In this document: piece by piece, positions 42,745 through 58,026 of the stretch
How positions within the stretch are numbered: the stretch's first letter is position 1
Layout of the letters: every line of letters starts with the position of its first letter
The notes under the pieces: model-generated
The model's input: only the letters and a program-made list of their open reading frames with translations
Database searches by the model: none
What the model was told of the DNA's origin: nothing
Made by a program: the position numbers and the translations under genes
Assembly: GCF_029537485.1 (NCBI RefSeq)
Contig: NZ_JARPUS010000011.1
Span: 108,172 to 172,171 of the forward strand
DNA: 64,000 nucleotides
Reading direction: 5' to 3'
DNA from: Pseudomonas sp. GOM6
GTDB taxonomy: Bacteria; Pseudomonadota; Gammaproteobacteria; Pseudomonadales; Pseudomonadaceae

Positions 42745-43236
42745 TCAGAACGGAATGTCGTCGTCGAAACTGTCGTAATCCGCAGCCGGTTGCTGGGCGG
42801 CCGGTTGCGGCGCCGGACGTTGCGCAGCCTGCTGCGGCGCCGGGCGCGACTGCTGGCGCGGGGCATAGTCGCCACCGCCTTCGTTATTGCCACCGCGGCT
42901 GCCGAGCAGCTGCAGGGTACCGTTCATGTCGACCACGATCTCGGTGGTGTAGCGCTTGACGCCGTCCTTCTCCCACTCGCGGGTCTGCAGACGGCCTTCG
43001 ACGTAGCACTGGCTGCCCTTGCGCAGGTATTCGCCGGCGATCTCGGCGAGCTTGCCGAAGAACACCACGCGGTGCCATTCGGTGCGATCCTGCTGCTGGC
43101 CGGTCTGCTTGTCCTTCCAGCTGTCGGTAGTGGCGAGGGTGATGTTGGTCACCGCATTGCCGTTGGGCAGGTAACGGGTTTCCGGGTCGCCGCCGACGTT
43201 GCCAATCAGAATGACTTTGTTAACCCCACGGGCCAT
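42745..43236 (-). CDS. ssb: Single-stranded DNA-binding protein
   Basis: 163 residues. OB-fold core 1-~110: [22 protein letters not shown] and [27 protein letters not shown] Gln/Pro/Ala-rich linker ([19 protein letters not shown]) follows and the conserved acidic tip DSFDDDIPF, which recruits replication and repair proteins, is at the C-terminus. It follows the MFS gene by 9 bp on the same strand and is divergent from uvrA, the usual Pseudomonas order. Confidence 0.96.
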   Translation of the reverse strand: MARGVNKVILIGNVGGDPETRYLPNGNAVTNITLATTDSWKDKQTGQQQDRTEWHRVVFFGKLAEIAGEYLRKGSQCYVEGRLQTREWEKDGVKRYTTEIVVDMNGTLQLLGSRGGNNEGGGDYAPRQQSRPAPQQAAQRPAPQPAAQQPAADYDSFDDDIPF

Positions 43237-43245
43237 TTCGTTCTC

Positions 43246-44640
43246 CTAAGCGTTCTGCGTCTCCGCGGCCTCTTCGAGCACCTGCTCGAGCAACACGCGG
43301 TCCAATTGTTGGGTATCCACTTTGATGTACAACGCGGCCTCCTCAGCCACCACGATGGCGTCGCTGACGCCGGGTATCGCGAGGAGTCGCCCCACCAGTC
43401 CGCTGTCGGCCAACGCCGTCTCGGCAAGCGGGCGGCGCAGACTGGTCACATAAGGCGGCTCGCGCATAGTAGCAGCTGCCGCCAGCCAGAGAAGCCCCAG
43501 TAGCGCACAGCCGACGAACACGTAGGCCAAGCCACCCTGCTGGTACAACCAGCCACCGAGAATGCCGCCCACGGCCGCCCCAAGGAACTGACTGGTGGAG
43601 TAAACGCCCATGGCCGTGCCCTTGCCGCCGGCCGGCGCCACCTTGCTCACCAGCGAGGGCAGCGAGGCCTCGAGCAGGTTGAAGGCCGTGAAGAACAGGA
43701 TGAAGCCGATCACCAGCGCCGCCAGACTGTGGCCGAACGCCCAGAAGTACAGCTCACAGAGTACCAGTGCCAGCACCGCGCCGCTGAGCACGCGCTTCAT
43801 CTGACGCTTCTTCTCGGCGTAGATGATGAACGGCACCATACCAAAGAAGCCCACCAGCAGCGCACTGAGGTAAACCCACCAGTGCTGCTCCTTGGGCAGG
43901 CCGCCCTGGTCGACCAGCGCCAGCGGCAACACCACGAAACTGGCCATGAGAATGGCATGCAGGGTGCCGATGCCCAGGTTCAGGCGCAGCAGTTCCGTGT
44001 TGCGCAGCGTAGGCAGCAGGGCCTGGCGCGCCACGCCCGACTCACGGTGCTGCAAGGTGCTGGAAGCCCGCGGCACGAACAGGGCAATGATCAGTATGCC
44101 GACCAACGCCATGCCGGCGGTGACCCAGAACAGCCCGGCCAGGCCAAAGGCGCTGGTCAGCAACGGACCGACCACCATGGCCACGGCGAACGACAGGCCG
44201 ATGCTCATGCCGATCATGGCCATGGCCTTGGTGCGGTGCTGCTCGCGGGTCAGGTCCGAGAGCAACGCCATCACCGCCGCCGAGATCGCGCCGGCTCCCT
44301 GCAGCACGCGGCCGGCGATCACGCCCCAGATAGAGTCGGCATTAGCCGCCAGGGCAGCGCCGGCGGCGAAGATCAGCAAGCCACCGTAGATGACCGGCAG
44401 ACGGCCGATGCGGTCGGAGAGGATACCGAAGGGAATCTGCAGCACCGCCTGGGTCAGGCCGTAGGCGCCGATGGCCAGGCCGATCAGTGCCGGCGTAGCG
44501 CCGGCCAGGTCCATGCCATAGGTGGCCAGCACCGGCAGGACCATGAACATGCCAAGCATGCGAAACGCAAAGACCATGGCCAGGCCGCCTGCCGCGCGCG
44601 TCTCACGGGCGCTCATGCGCTCGCTGTGCAAATCCTGCAT
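43246..44640 (-). CDS. MFS transporter with C-terminal YAM-like domain (YajR-like)
   Basis: 464 residues from ATG 44640 ([14 protein letters not shown]...); ATG 44616 is an alternative. Twelve membrane helices with the motif A loop [16 protein letters not shown] after TM2 and [20 protein letters not shown] in TM4-5. After TM12 a ~70-residue cytosolic domain follows, ...[33 protein letters not shown], which has the ferredoxin-like pattern of the E. coli YajR YAM domain. Substrate unknown, proton antiport inferred. Coupled to ssb by a 9-bp gap. Confidence 0.85.
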   Translation of the reverse strand: MQDLHSERMSARETRAAGGLAMVFAFRMLGMFMVLPVLATYGMDLAGATPALIGLAIGAYGLTQAVLQIPFGILSDRIGRLPVIYGGLLIFAAGAALAANADSIWGVIAGRVLQGAGAISAAVMALLSDLTREQHRTKAMAMIGMSIGLSFAVAMVVGPLLTSAFGLAGLFWVTAGMALVGILIIALFVPRASSTLQHRESGVARQALLPTLRNTELLRLNLGIGTLHAILMASFVVLPLALVDQGGLPKEQHWWVYLSALLVGFFGMVPFIIYAEKKRQMKRVLSGAVLALVLCELYFWAFGHSLAALVIGFILFFTAFNLLEASLPSLVSKVAPAGGKGTAMGVYSTSQFLGAAVGGILGGWLYQQGGLAYVFVGCALLGLLWLAAAATMREPPYVTSLRRPLAETALADSGLVGRLLAIPGVSDAIVVAEEAALYIKVDTQQLDRVLLEQVLEEAAETQNA

Positions 44641-44772
44641 CGAATAACCCTGTACAAATGAGCCGGCGATTCTAGCAGCAGCGGCCTCGCCATCACAGGC
44701 GCGGCGCTTTGCCGCGTGGCAGCCCACGGCCGTATACTTCGCCGTTTCCGCCCGCCACCTGCGAGGCCGTTC

Positions 44773-47607
<2,835 letters not shown>

Positions 47608-47611
47608 CAAG

Positions 47612-47639
47612 AAAAAGCCCCGCACTGGCGGGGCTTTTT
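47612..47639. terminator. Bidirectional terminator between uvrA and katG
   Basis: Perfect 12-bp stem AAAAAGCCCCGC / GCGGGGCTTTTT, loop ACTG. It lies between the convergent uvrA and katG genes and can serve both. It has the same arms as the one after oprG. Confidence 0.9.
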
Positions 47640-47654
47640 CGTATTGCAGGCGAA

Positions 47655-49877
<2,223 letters not shown>

Positions 49878-49893
49878 TTAAAAGAAGAACCAA

Positions 49894-49928
49894 TTTATGA
49901 AAGATAACCACCTGATAGTTTTTATCTT
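49894..49928 (-). promoter_or_regulatory. Candidate OxyR site before katG
   Basis: On the minus strand, CTAT, a 7-base spacer (CAGGTGG) and TTATCTTTCATAAA align with the consensus (ANCTAT-N7-ATAGNTNNNA) at the better conserved positions, about 90-120 bp before the ATG. It lies in an AT-rich stretch (49870-49945) that should hold the promoter. The fit is moderate. Confidence 0.35.
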
Positions 49929-49992
49929 TTTAAAACATGCGCCTAACCAGCCATCAATCCGACCTCAACAAAAAGCTCTGGCGTTCGCAGGA

Positions 49993-50028
49993 CAATAAAA
50001 AACCGGGCCTAGGCCCGGTTTTTTATTG
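49993..50028. terminator. Intrinsic terminator after rplQ
   Basis: A 17-bp stem, CAATAAAAAACCGGGCC / GGCCCGGTTTTTTATTG, with a 2-base centre, 14 bp from the rplQ stop. Poly-A and poly-T on both sides make it bidirectional. It closes the ribosomal protein cluster. Confidence 0.93.
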
Positions 50029-50042
50029 CGCAACAGAAGTGC

Positions 50043-50432
50043 TTATTCAGCAGCTTCTACAGCCTCACCAGCGACCTTGCGGTCAACCAGTTCAACATAC
50101 GCCATAGGGGCGTTGTCGCCAGCGCGGAAGCCGCACTTGAGGATACGCAGGTAGCCGCCCTGACGGGTGGCGTAGCGCTTGCCCAGATCGTTGAACAGCT
50201 TGCCGACGATGGCTTTCGAACGGGTACGGTCGAAGGCCAGACGACGGTTAGCAACGCTGTCTACCTTGGCCAGAGTGATCAGCGGCTCGGCAACGCGGCG
50301 CAGTTCCTTGGCTTTCGGCAGGGTGGTTTTGATCAGTTCGTGTTCGAACAGCGACACCGCCATGTTCTGGAACATAGCCTTGCGGTGTGCGCTGGTGCGG
50401 CTCAGGTGACGGCCACTTTTACGATGACGCAT
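50043..50432 (-). CDS. rplQ: 50S ribosomal protein L17
   Basis: 129 residues ([20 protein letters not shown] ... AGEAVEAAE). Lines the polypeptide exit tunnel region. Last gene of the alpha operon, 45 bp after rpoA; a strong terminator follows. Confidence 0.98.
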   Translation of the reverse strand: MRHRKSGRHLSRTSAHRKAMFQNMAVSLFEHELIKTTLPKAKELRRVAEPLITLAKVDSVANRRLAFDRTRSKAIVGKLFNDLGKRYATRQGGYLRILKCGFRAGDNAPMAYVELVDRKVAGEAVEAAE

Positions 50433-50477
50433 GATTGAAATTCCTTACCAAACTTTCGGTTCGGTGATTACGGACGA

Positions 50478-51479
50478 TCAGGCAGTAGCCTTATCGTCCT
50501 TCTTCAGACTTGCCGGCGGCCAGTTGTCGAGGCGCATGCCGAGGGACAGACCACGGGAGGCCAGAACGTCCTTGATCTCGGTCAGGGACTTCTTGCCAAG
50601 GTTCGGAGTCTTGAGCAGCTCTACTTCGGTGCGCTGAATCAGATCGCCGATGTAGTAGATGTTCTCCGCCTTCAGGCAGTTGGCCGAACGCACGGTCAGT
50701 TCAAGGTCGTCTACCGGACGCAGCAGGATCGGATCGATCTCGTCTTCCTGCTCGACCACTACCGGCTCACTGTCGCCCTTCAGATCAACGAAGGCCGCCA
50801 GTTGGTGCTGGAGGATGGTCGCGGCACGACGGATGGCCTCTTCAGGATCCAGGGTGCCGTTGGTTTCCAGATCGATAACCAGCTTGTCCAGGTTGGTACG
50901 CTGCTCAACGCGGGCGTTCTCGACCACGTAAGCCACACGGCGAACCGGGCTGAACGAGGAGTCCAGCTGCAGACGGCCGATGCTACGGCTTTCGTCTTCA
51001 TCGCTCTGACGGGCATCAGCCGGTTCGTAGCCACGGCCACGACGCACGGTGAGCTTCATGTTCAGAGCGCCGTTGTCCGCCAGATTGGCGATTACGTGAT
51101 CGCCGTTGACGATCTCGACATCGTGATCCAGCTGAATATCGGCAGCGGTGACCACACCCGAGCCTTTCTTGGCCAGAGTCAGGGTGACTTCGTCACGACC
51201 GTGCAGCTTGATGGCCAGGCCTTTCAGGTTCAGCAGGATCTCGATGACATCTTCCTGCACACCTTCGATGGCGGAGTACTCATGGAGCACACCGTCAATC
51301 TCGGCCTCGACTACTGCACAGCCAGGCATGGAGGACAACAGGATGCGGCGCAGCGCGTTGCCCAGGGTATGACCAAAACCACGCTCGAGGGGCTCGAGGG
51401 TGATCTTGGCGCGGGTCGGACTGACCGCCTGCACATCAATGTGACGGGGGGTCAGGAACTCATTTACCGAAATCTGCAT
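50478..51479 (-). CDS. rpoA: RNA polymerase alpha subunit
   Basis: 333 residues. The N-terminal dimerisation domain (to ~235; [20 protein letters not shown]) and the C-terminal DNA/activator-binding domain ([39 protein letters not shown]) are both complete. Between rpsD and rplQ in the alpha operon. Confidence 0.98.
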   Translation of the reverse strand: MQISVNEFLTPRHIDVQAVSPTRAKITLEPLERGFGHTLGNALRRILLSSMPGCAVVEAEIDGVLHEYSAIEGVQEDVIEILLNLKGLAIKLHGRDEVTLTLAKKGSGVVTAADIQLDHDVEIVNGDHVIANLADNGALNMKLTVRRGRGYEPADARQSDEDESRSIGRLQLDSSFSPVRRVAYVVENARVEQRTNLDKLVIDLETNGTLDPEEAIRRAATILQHQLAAFVDLKGDSEPVVVEQEDEIDPILLRPVDDLELTVRSANCLKAENIYYIGDLIQRTEVELLKTPNLGKKSLTEIKDVLASRGLSLGMRLDNWPPASLKKDDKATA

Positions 51480-51501
51480 GGATGCACCTATTTTCTAGCC
51501 C

Positions 51502-52122
51502 TTACTTGGAGTAGAGCTCGACAATCAGGCTTTCGTTGATGTCGGAAGACAGATCGCCACGAACCGGAACGCTTTTGAACACGCCGGACTTCTTCTCGGA
51601 ATCTACTTCGACCCACTCAACGCGACCACGCTGGGCGCACAGCTCGAGAGCCTGGGCAACGCGCAGCTGGTTCTTGGCCTTTTCGCGAACAGCCACGACG
51701 TCACCAGCTTTGACCTGGTAAGACGGGACGTTCACGGTCGAACCGTTCACGGTGATGGCTTTGTGCGATACCAGCTGACGAGATTCAGCGCGGGTAGCAC
51801 CGAAGCCCATGCGGTAAACCACGTTGTCCAGACGGCACTCCAGCAGCTGCAGCAGGTTCTCACCGGTAGCACCCTTACGGCGGGCAGCTTCCTTGTAGTA
51901 ACCGCTGAACTGACGCTCCAGCACGCCGTAGATACGACGGACTTTCTGCTTCTCACGCAGCTGGGTACCGTAGTCGGACTGACGACCACGGCGAGCGCCG
52001 TGCTGGCCAGGAGCCGATTCGATGTTGCACTTGGATTCGAGCGCGCGCGCACCACTCTTCAGGAAGAGATCGGTGCCTTCACGGCGAGACAGTTTGCACT
52101 TGGGACCAATGTAACGAGCCAT
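51502..52122 (-). CDS. rpsD: 30S ribosomal protein S4
   Basis: 206 residues. Begins [20 protein letters not shown]; the S4 RNA-binding domain is at [25 protein letters not shown]. In many bacteria S4 represses its own operon by binding the mRNA near rpsM; the region before rpsM is described below. Confidence 0.98.
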   Translation of the reverse strand: MARYIGPKCKLSRREGTDLFLKSGARALESKCNIESAPGQHGARRGRQSDYGTQLREKQKVRRIYGVLERQFSGYYKEAARRKGATGENLLQLLECRLDNVVYRMGFGATRAESRQLVSHKAITVNGSTVNVPSYQVKAGDVVAVREKAKNQLRVAQALELCAQRGRVEWVEVDSEKKSGVFKSVPVRGDLSSDINESLIVELYSK

Positions 52123-52138
52123 TCTTCACTGTCTCCTA

Positions 52139-52528
52139 TTACACGCGACGCTTCTTCGGCGGACGGCACCCGTTGTGCGGGATCGGCGTCACGTCGGTGA
52201 TGCTGGCGATTTTGTAGCCGCAGGCGTTCAGAGCACGCACAGCGGATTCGCGACCTGGACCTGGACCCTTGACGTTTACGTCGAGGTTCTTCAGACCGTA
52301 TTCCAGAGCAGCCTGACCGGCACGCTCAGCAGCTACCTGGGCAGCAAACGGAGTGCTCTTACGGGAGCCGCGGAAACCGGAACCACCGGAAGTCGCCCAG
52401 GACAAAGCATTGCCCTGACGATCAGTGATGGTCACGATGGTATTGTTGAAAGAAGCGTGGATATGGGCGATCCCATCCACCACTGTCTTTTTGACTTTCT
52501 TACGAGTACGAGCAGCAGGCTTAGCCAT
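52139..52528 (-). CDS. rpsK: 30S ribosomal protein S11
   Basis: 129 residues ([49 protein letters not shown]). Platform protein of the small subunit. Second gene of the alpha operon, 30 bp after rpsM. Confidence 0.98.
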   Translation of the reverse strand: MAKPAARTRKKVKKTVVDGIAHIHASFNNTIVTITDRQGNALSWATSGGSGFRGSRKSTPFAAQVAAERAGQAALEYGLKNLDVNVKGPGPGRESAVRALNACGYKIASITDVTPIPHNGCRPPKKRRV

Positions 52529-52558
52529 GACTTAATTCCTGTCGATTCGCGGGCGCAA

Positions 52559-52915
52559 TTACTTGCGGATCGGCTTACGCGGGCCCTTACGGGTGCGCGC
52601 GTTGGTCTTGGTGCGCTGACCGCGGACCGGCAGGCCACGGCGGTGACGCAGACCGCGGTAGCAGCCCAGGTCCATCAGACGCTTGATTTTCATGTTGATT
52701 TCGCGGCGCAGGTCACCTTCAGTGGTGAACTTGGCGACTTCGCCACGCAGCTGCTCGATCTGCTCGTCAGAGAGATCCTTGATCTTTACCGCCGGATTGA
52801 CGCCGGTGGCTGCACAGATTTTCTGCGCAGTGGTGCGACCAACACCGTAGATGTAGGTCAGCGAGATAACAGTGTGCTTGTTATCCGGAATGTTGACGCC
52901 TGCAATACGGGCCAT
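52559..52915 (-). CDS. rpsM: 30S ribosomal protein S13
   Basis: 118 residues ([40 protein letters not shown]). Contacts the large subunit at the head bridge. First gene after the promoter found between 52975 and 53003; rpmJ lies 133 bp upstream. Confidence 0.98.
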   Translation of the reverse strand: MARIAGVNIPDNKHTVISLTYIYGVGRTTAQKICAATGVNPAVKIKDLSDEQIEQLRGEVAKFTTEGDLRREINMKIKRLMDLGCYRGLRHRRGLPVRGQRTKTNARTRKGPRKPIRK

Positions 52916-52974
52916 TCAGTGGAACTCCAATTGACAGCTACCCACGCCCTGGAAGCCAAGAAATAGGGCGCGCG

Positions 52975-53003
52975 ATATTAGCGCTGTAATAACAAAGAAT
53001 CAA
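52975..53003 (-). promoter_or_regulatory. Sigma70-type promoter of the rpsM (alpha) operon
   Basis: On the minus strand, -35 TTGATT (53003-52998), 17-base spacer, -10 TAATAT (52980-52975), followed by a GC-rich CGCGCGCCC discriminator. A discriminator like this is typical of promoters under stringent control. It starts ~55 bp before rpsM. Confidence 0.75.
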
Positions 53004-53027
53004 CCCGACAGCGCACTAGCTGCCGGG
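53004..53027 (-). terminator. Hairpin between rpmJ and the rpsM promoter
   Basis: CCCGGCAGC / GCTGTCGGG (one G-U) with a 6-base loop, then TTGATTCTTTG on the minus strand. It could partly stop transcripts from upstream (spc operon); its T tract is imperfect and doubles as the -35 element of the rpsM promoter. Confidence 0.5.
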
Positions 53028-53048
53028 CTCATTACGCGTGAATCACAC

Positions 53049-53165
53049 TCAGCCTTGGCGCTGTTTGTGACGCGGCTCCGCGCTGCAGATCACGCGCACG
53101 ACGCCGTCGCGACGAATGACTTTGCAGTTGCGGCACAGCTTCTTGACCGATGCACGAACTTTCAT
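53049..53165 (-). CDS. rpmJ: 50S ribosomal protein L36
   Basis: 38 residues, [20 protein letters not shown] ... RHKQRQG. The zinc-ribbon form: Cys11, Cys14, Cys27 and His32/33 are present (the C+ type). Lies 31 bp after secY. Too short for most automatic listing but clearly coding. Confidence 0.97.
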   Translation of the reverse strand: MKVRASVKKLCRNCKVIRRDGVVRVICSAEPRHKQRQG

Positions 53166-53196
53166 CAGTAACTCCTAGAACCTTACGGATTCCATG

Positions 53197-54525
53197 TCAG
53201 CGGAGCATGCCGCTGCCATAGCCCTTCAGGTTGGCTTTCTTCATCAGGGATTCGTACTGGTGCGAAACGAGGTGCGATTGTACTTGCGACATAAAGTCCA
53301 TCACAACCACGACCACGATCAGCAACGAGGTCCCGCCAAGGTAGAACGGAACGTTGGCTGCTACCTGCAGGAACTGCGGGAGCAGGCACACGGCCGTCAT
53401 GTACAGAGCACCGAACATGGTCAAGCGAGTCAGCACGCCATCGATATAGCGCGCGGATTGCTCACCCGGACGGATGCCCGGAATAAAGGCACCAGACTTC
53501 TTCAGGTTTTCCGCTACGTCCTTCGGATTGAACATCAGAGCCGTGTAGAAGAAGCAGAAGAAGATGATCCCTGCACTAAACAGCAGAATGTTCAACGGCT
53601 GGCCGGGAGCGATGGCCTGCGAGATGTCCTGCAGCCAGCCAAGCCCTTCGGACTGACCAAACCAGGTCCCCAGCGAGGCCGGGAACAGCAGGAGACTGCT
53701 GGCAAAAATGGCCGGGATCACGCCCGCCATGTTCACTTTCAACGGCAAGTGACTGGTCTGCGCAGCAAAGACCTTACGACCCTGCTGACGCTTGGCGTAG
53801 TGCACCGCAATGCGACGCTGACCACGCTCAATGAACACCACGAAACCGATGATCGCAATCGCCAGAAGTGCGATAGCAATCAGGGCGAAGATATTGATAT
53901 CGCCCTGACGCGCCGACTCGAAGGACTGACCAATGGCGCTCGGCAGACCGGCAACGATACCCGCGAAAATCAGCATCGAAATACCGTTACCCACGCCGCG
54001 CTCAGTGATCTGCTCGCCCAGCCACATCATGAACATGGCGCCCGCCACGAAAGTCGTCACCGCCACGAAGTGGAAGCCGAAGTCAGTCGTGAACGAAACG
54101 CCCTGCCCCGCCAGACCAACGGACATGCCGACAGCCTGAACAATGGCAAGCACCAGCGTGCCGTAGCGGGTGTACTGGCTAATCTTGCGACGGCCAGCTT
54201 CCCCTTCCTTCTTCAACTGCTCCAGCTGCGGGCTGACAGCGGTCATGAGCTGCATGATGATCGATGCCGAGATGTACGGCATGATCCCCAGTGCAAAGAT
54301 GCTCATGCGCTCCAGCGCGCCGCCGGAAAACATGTTGAACAGGCTAAGAATGGTCCCCTCGTTCTGTCGAAACAGATCCGCCAGACGGTCAGGGTTAATC
54401 CCGGGCACCGGAATGTGCGCACCTATCCGATAGACGATGATCGCCAGGAACAGGAAACGCAGTCGAGCCCAGAGCTCGGACAACCCGCCATTGCTGAGCG
54501 CAGAGAGAGCACCTTGCTTAGCCAT
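53197..54525 (-). CDS. secY: Preprotein translocase subunit SecY
   Basis: 442 residues with ten membrane spans; the channel of the Sec translocon, working with SecE and SecG (not here). Motifs: [41 protein letters not shown]. Starts immediately after the rplO stop with no spacer. Encoded between rplO and rpmJ as in other bacteria. Confidence 0.98.
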   Translation of the reverse strand: MAKQGALSALSNGGLSELWARLRFLFLAIIVYRIGAHIPVPGINPDRLADLFRQNEGTILSLFNMFSGGALERMSIFALGIMPYISASIIMQLMTAVSPQLEQLKKEGEAGRRKISQYTRYGTLVLAIVQAVGMSVGLAGQGVSFTTDFGFHFVAVTTFVAGAMFMMWLGEQITERGVGNGISMLIFAGIVAGLPSAIGQSFESARQGDINIFALIAIALLAIAIIGFVVFIERGQRRIAVHYAKRQQGRKVFAAQTSHLPLKVNMAGVIPAIFASSLLLFPASLGTWFGQSEGLGWLQDISQAIAPGQPLNILLFSAGIIFFCFFYTALMFNPKDVAENLKKSGAFIPGIRPGEQSARYIDGVLTRLTMFGALYMTAVCLLPQFLQVAANVPFYLGGTSLLIVVVVVMDFMSQVQSHLVSHQYESLMKKANLKGYGSGMLR

Positions 54526-54960
54526 TTAGTCCTCGAACTTACCGCCAGCTGCTTCGATAGCCGCACGCGCACCCTTGGTGGCGGCGATACCTTTCAGGGT
54601 GACCGCACGACCAACCGCGCCGGACAGCATGACTTTCACACGCTGTACGCTCTGGTTGATGATGTTGGCATCCTTCAGCGACTGCAGAGAAACGACATCG
54701 CCGTCCACTTTGGCCAGTTCGGAAGTGCGCACTTCAGCGCGATCCATGGCCTTCAGGGAAACGAAGCCGAACTTCGGCAGACGACGGTGCAGCGGCTGCT
54801 GACCACCCTCGAAACCGGGAGCAATCTTGCCGCCGGTACGAGAGGTCTGGCCTTTGTGACCACGGCCAGCAGTCTTACCCAGACCGCTACCGATACCACG
54901 GCCTACGCGAAGCTTCTCGCGACGGGCACCCGGCGCGGAACGCAGATCGTTCAGTTGCAT
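54526..54960 (-). CDS. rplO: 50S ribosomal protein L15
   Basis: 144 residues ([37 protein letters not shown]). Spc operon; 2 bp from rpmD and directly adjoining secY. Confidence 0.98.
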   Translation of the reverse strand: MQLNDLRSAPGARREKLRVGRGIGSGLGKTAGRGHKGQTSRTGGKIAPGFEGGQQPLHRRLPKFGFVSLKAMDRAEVRTSELAKVDGDVVSLQSLKDANIINQSVQRVKVMLSGAVGRAVTLKGIAATKGARAAIEAAGGKFED

Positions 54961-54962
54961 GA

Positions 54963-55139
54963 TTAACCCTCCACCTTCAGCAGGTAGTAAGCCTTGTTGA
55001 TCATGCCGCGATTTTCAGGAGTGTCCTGAACTTCGACGGAGTGACCGATGCGGCGCAGGCCCAGGCCCTTAACGCAGGCTTTATGGTTGGCCAGACGGCC
55101 GTTGGTGCTTTTCACCAGAGTGACTTTTACGGTAGCCAT
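54963..55139 (-). CDS. rpmD: 50S ribosomal protein L30
   Basis: 58 residues, [20 protein letters not shown] ... YYLLKVEG. Ends 2 bp before rplO starts and begins 2 bp after the rpsE stop. A small gene of the spc operon, the usual length for gammaproteobacteria. Confidence 0.97.
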   Translation of the reverse strand: MATVKVTLVKSTNGRLANHKACVKGLGLRRIGHSVEVQDTPENRGMINKAYYLLKVEG

Positions 55140-55141
55140 GA

Positions 55142-55669
55142 TCAGAGAATCTCCTCGACGCTCTTACCACGCTTGGCAGCAACGGAATCCGGCGACTGCA
55201 TGGCTTTCAGACCCTTGAAGGTGGCGTAAACCACGTTCACCGGGTTGGTAGAGCCGTAGCACTTGGCCAGAACGTTCTGCACACCAGCCACTTCCAGGAC
55301 AGCACGCATGGCGCCGCCGGCGATGATGCCGGTACCTTCGGAAGCCGGCTGCATGAAGACGCGGGAAGCGCCATGCACGGACTTTATCGGGTACTGCAGA
55401 GTGGTGCCGTTCAGGTCGACCTGAATCATGTTGCGACGCGCAGCTTCCATAGCCTTCTGGATAGCAGCAGGTACTTCGCGGGACTTGCCGCGACCGAAAC
55501 CGACGCGACCATTGCCATCACCCACCACGGTCAACGCGGTGAAGGTGAAGATACGGCCACCCTTTACGGTTTTGGCAACACGATTAACCTGGACCAGTTT
55601 CTCGGTGTAACCATCGCTCTGGGCTTCGTCACGATTACCGCGATCGCGCTTTTGCTCGTTATTTGCCAT
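55142..55669 (-). CDS. rpsE: 30S ribosomal protein S5
   Basis: 175 residues. S5 fidelity protein: [23 protein letters not shown] N-terminal domain and [21 protein letters not shown]. The N-terminus has ~9 extra residues ([18 protein letters not shown]) compared with the ~166-residue form I remember from P. aeruginosa. An extension here lies before the dsRBD and could be tolerated. Confidence 0.97.
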   Translation of the reverse strand: MANNEQKRDRGNRDEAQSDGYTEKLVQVNRVAKTVKGGRIFTFTALTVVGDGNGRVGFGRGKSREVPAAIQKAMEAARRNMIQVDLNGTTLQYPIKSVHGASRVFMQPASEGTGIIAGGAMRAVLEVAGVQNVLAKCYGSTNPVNVVYATFKGLKAMQSPDSVAAKRGKSVEEIL

Positions 55670-55672
55670 AAC

Positions 55673-56023
55673 TTAGAACTCCAGCCCGCCTTCACGAGCA
55701 GCATCAGCCAGCGCTTTCACACGGCCGTGGTACTTGAAGCCAGAACGGTCGAACGCTACCTGGGTAACACCAGCGGCTTTCGCGCGCTCAGCGACCAGCA
55801 GGCCGACTTTCTTGGCCGCGTCGACGTTGCCAGTGGCACCGTCACGCAGTTCTTTGTCCAGGGTCGAGGCGCTGGCCAGAACCTTGGCGCCGTCGGCCGA
55901 AATGACCTGGGCGTAGATGTGCTGGGAAGAGCGGTACACGCTGAGGCGTACGGTTTCCAGCTCGCGCATTTTCAGGCGTGCCTTGCGAGCGCGACGCAGA
56001 CGAGTTTCTTTCTTTTCGCTCAT
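55673..56023 (-). CDS. rplR: 50S ribosomal protein L18
   Basis: 116 residues ([40 protein letters not shown]). Binds 5S rRNA with L5 and L25. Spc operon. Confidence 0.98.
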   Translation of the reverse strand: MSEKKETRLRRARKARLKMRELETVRLSVYRSSQHIYAQVISADGAKVLASASTLDKELRDGATGNVDAAKKVGLLVAERAKAAGVTQVAFDRSGFKYHGRVKALADAAREGGLEF

Positions 56024-56033
56024 TTGCTATGCC

Positions 56034-56567
56034 CTACTTCTTCTTAGCTTCTTTGCGACGTACGACTTCGTCGGAATAACGCACGCCTTTGCCTTTGTAC
56101 GGCTCAGGACGACGGAAGTCGCGGATCTCCGCAGCTACCTGACCCACCAGCTGCTTGTCGATGCCCTTGATCAGGATATCGGTCTGGCTCGGAGTCTCGG
56201 CGGTAACGCCCTGCGGCAGTTCGTAGTCGATCGGATGGGAGAAGCCCAGCGCGAGGTTCAGCACCTGGCCTTTAGCCTGGGCCTTGTAACCCACACCAAC
56301 CAGTTGCAGCTTGCGCTCGAAGCCCTGGCTCACGCCAATGACCATGTTGTTGACCAGTGCACGAGTAGTACCGGCCATGGCACGGTTCTGCTGGTCGCCA
56401 TTGCGAGCAGCGAAACGCAGTTCACCAGCTTCCTGGGTCACTTCCACGGACGAGTGCACGTTCAGTTCCAGAGTACCCTTGGCACCCTTCACCGAAAGCT
56501 GCTGACCAGCGAGTTTGACCTCGACACCTGCCGGCAGCTTGACGGGGTTCTTAGCAACGCGAGACAT
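56034..56567 (-). CDS. rplF: 50S ribosomal protein L6
   Basis: 177 residues ([40 protein letters not shown]). Located near the sarcin-ricin loop and GTPase centre. 10 bp from rplR, 12 bp after rpsH. Confidence 0.98.
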   Translation of the reverse strand: MSRVAKNPVKLPAGVEVKLAGQQLSVKGAKGTLELNVHSSVEVTQEAGELRFAARNGDQQNRAMAGTTRALVNNMVIGVSQGFERKLQLVGVGYKAQAKGQVLNLALGFSHPIDYELPQGVTAETPSQTDILIKGIDKQLVGQVAAEIRDFRRPEPYKGKGVRYSDEVVRRKEAKKK

Positions 56568-56579
56568 GCTTATCCCCCC

Positions 56580-56972
56580 TTAGAACACAGTGCAGAGCAC
56601 TTCGCCGCCGACACCGGCAGCACGTGCAGCACGATCAGTCATCACACCTTTGTTGGTGGAGACGATGGAAACGCCCAGACCGCCGCGAACTTTCGGCAGC
56701 TGCTCGACAGACTTGTACTGGCGCAGGCCAGGACGGCTGACGCGCTTCACTTCCTCGATGACCGGACGGCCTTCGAAGTACTTCAGCTCGATGGACAGCT
56801 GCGGCTTGACGTCGCTGCTGACCTGGTATCCCGCGATGTAACCTTCATTCTTGAGAACGTTGGCTACTGCCACCTTCAGCTTGGAAGACGGCATGCTTAC
56901 TACCGACTTTTCAGCCATCTGGGCATTACGGATACGAGTTAGCATGTCCGCTAACGGGTCCTGCATACTCAT
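56580..56972 (-). CDS. rpsH: 30S ribosomal protein S8
   Basis: 130 residues ([40 protein letters not shown]). S8 is known as the translational repressor of the spc operon in E. coli. It follows a 175-bp gap after rpsN that carries terminator-like hairpins and a promoter. Confidence 0.98.
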   Translation of the reverse strand: MSMQDPLADMLTRIRNAQMAEKSVVSMPSSKLKVAVANVLKNEGYIAGYQVSSDVKPQLSIELKYFEGRPVIEEVKRVSRPGLRQYKSVEQLPKVRGGLGVSIVSTNKGVMTDRAARAAGVGGEVLCTVF

Positions 56973-57060
56973 GGGCTAGATGCTCCTAAACAAAAAGAAC
57001 AGCCTTGCGGCTGGAATCACTCTGAGACGACACAAAATGCCAGACTCAGAAGAGCCGGAC

Positions 57061-57089
57061 ATTCTAGAGATCGATCAAAAATGAATCAA
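57061..57089 (-). promoter_or_regulatory. Sigma70-type promoter before rpsH
   Basis: On the minus strand, -35 TTGATT (57089-57084), exactly 17 bases, -10 TAGAAT (57066-57061). The -35 coincides with the right arm of a terminator-like hairpin. Transcription would start near 57053, giving an ~80-base leader before rpsH. Confidence 0.65.
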
Positions 57090-57139
57090 GCCCCAAATGG
57101 GGCTTGATTGATAAAACAAAGCCGGCACTTGGCCGGCTT
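57084..57139 (-). terminator. Tandem terminator-like hairpins between rpsN and rpsH
   Basis: Read on minus: AAGCCGGC-loop-GCCGGCTT (57139-57119) followed by TGTTTTAT, then AATCAAGCCCC-ATTT-GGGGCTTGATT (57109-57084) followed by CATTTTTG. Both have U-rich tails. Unusual inside a single ribosomal operon. Confidence 0.75.
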
Positions 57140-57147
57140 CGCTTTTG

Positions 57148-57453
57148 TTACCAGCTGGCTTTCACCAGACCCGGCACATCACCACGCATCGCCGCTTCGC
57201 GCAGCTTGTTACGGCCGAGGCCGAACTTGCGGTACACGCCGTGCGGACGGCCAGTGATGCGGCAACGGTTACGCAGGCGGCTGGCGCTGGCGTCACGCGG
57301 TTGCTTCTGCAGGGCTACCTGGGCTTCCCAACGCTGCTCCGGAGTGGAGTTCGGGTTGGCAATCACAGCTTTCAGCTCGGCACGCTTTTTGGCGTACTTG
57401 GCTACCGTTTGCTGACGCTTCAGCTCACGGTTTTTCATGCTCATTTTGGCCAT
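57148..57453 (-). CDS. rpsN: 30S ribosomal protein S14
   Basis: 101 residues ([40 protein letters not shown]). The long form without the CxxC zinc site (C- type), so it does not need zinc. Spc operon, 14 bp after rplE. Confidence 0.98.
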   Translation of the reverse strand: MAKMSMKNRELKRQQTVAKYAKKRAELKAVIANPNSTPEQRWEAQVALQKQPRDASASRLRNRCRITGRPHGVYRKFGLGRNKLREAAMRGDVPGLVKASW

Positions 57454-57467
57454 GTTCCAAACTCCAA

Positions 57468-58007
57468 TCAGTTGCGGAACGGGAAGTTGAAGGCGCGCAG
57501 CAGAGCACGACCTTCATCATCCGTACGAGCGGTGGTGGTCAGAGTGATGTCCAGACCACGCAGAGCATCGATCTTGTCGTAATCGATTTCCGGGAAGATG
57601 ATCTGCTCTTTGACGCCCATGCTGTAGTTGCCACGACCATCGAAGGACTTGGCATTCAGGCCGCGGAAGTCACGCACGCGCGGCAGGGAGATCGCGAGCA
57701 GGCGATCCAGGAATTCGTACATACGATCGCGACGCAGGGTCACCTTGACACCGATCGGCCAGCCTTCACGAACCTTGAAGCCAGCAACGGACTTGCGAGC
57801 GTAGGTCACGATCGGCTTTTGACCGGTGATCTTTTCCAGGTCGGCAACAGCGTTTTCGATGATCTTCTTGTCACCGATCGCTTCGCCAAGACCCATGTTC
57901 AGGGTGATTTTGGTAACGCGCGGAACTTCCATCACGTTGGCCAGCTTCAGTTCTTCCTTCAGCTTGGGCGCGATTTCCTTCCGGTAAATCTCTTTCAGTC
58001 GTGCCAT
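57468..58007 (-). CDS. rplE: 50S ribosomal protein L5
   Basis: 179 residues ([39 protein letters not shown]). 5S rRNA-binding protein of the central protuberance. Confidence 0.98.
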   Translation of the reverse strand: MARLKEIYRKEIAPKLKEELKLANVMEVPRVTKITLNMGLGEAIGDKKIIENAVADLEKITGQKPIVTYARKSVAGFKVREGWPIGVKVTLRRDRMYEFLDRLLAISLPRVRDFRGLNAKSFDGRGNYSMGVKEQIIFPEIDYDKIDALRGLDITLTTTARTDDEGRALLRAFNFPFRN

Positions 58008-58026
58008 GGTGTTTTACCTATGCTTC

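Noticed and set aside
44641..44772. LexA/SOS box before uvrA
   Set aside because: No CTGT-N8-ACAG palindrome was found in the gap, only partial half-sites (CTGTACAAAT).
53194..54966. A 590-codon plus-strand frame across secY and rplO
   Set aside because: It spans two genes and their junction, is rich in His, Arg and Gln with no domain, and is opposite conserved coding sequence.
57148..57453. Zinc-dependent alternative S14 or L36 paralogues
   Set aside because: S14 is the ordinary zinc-free form and L36 the ordinary zinc form; no paralogue pair of the zinc-switch type lies in the window.
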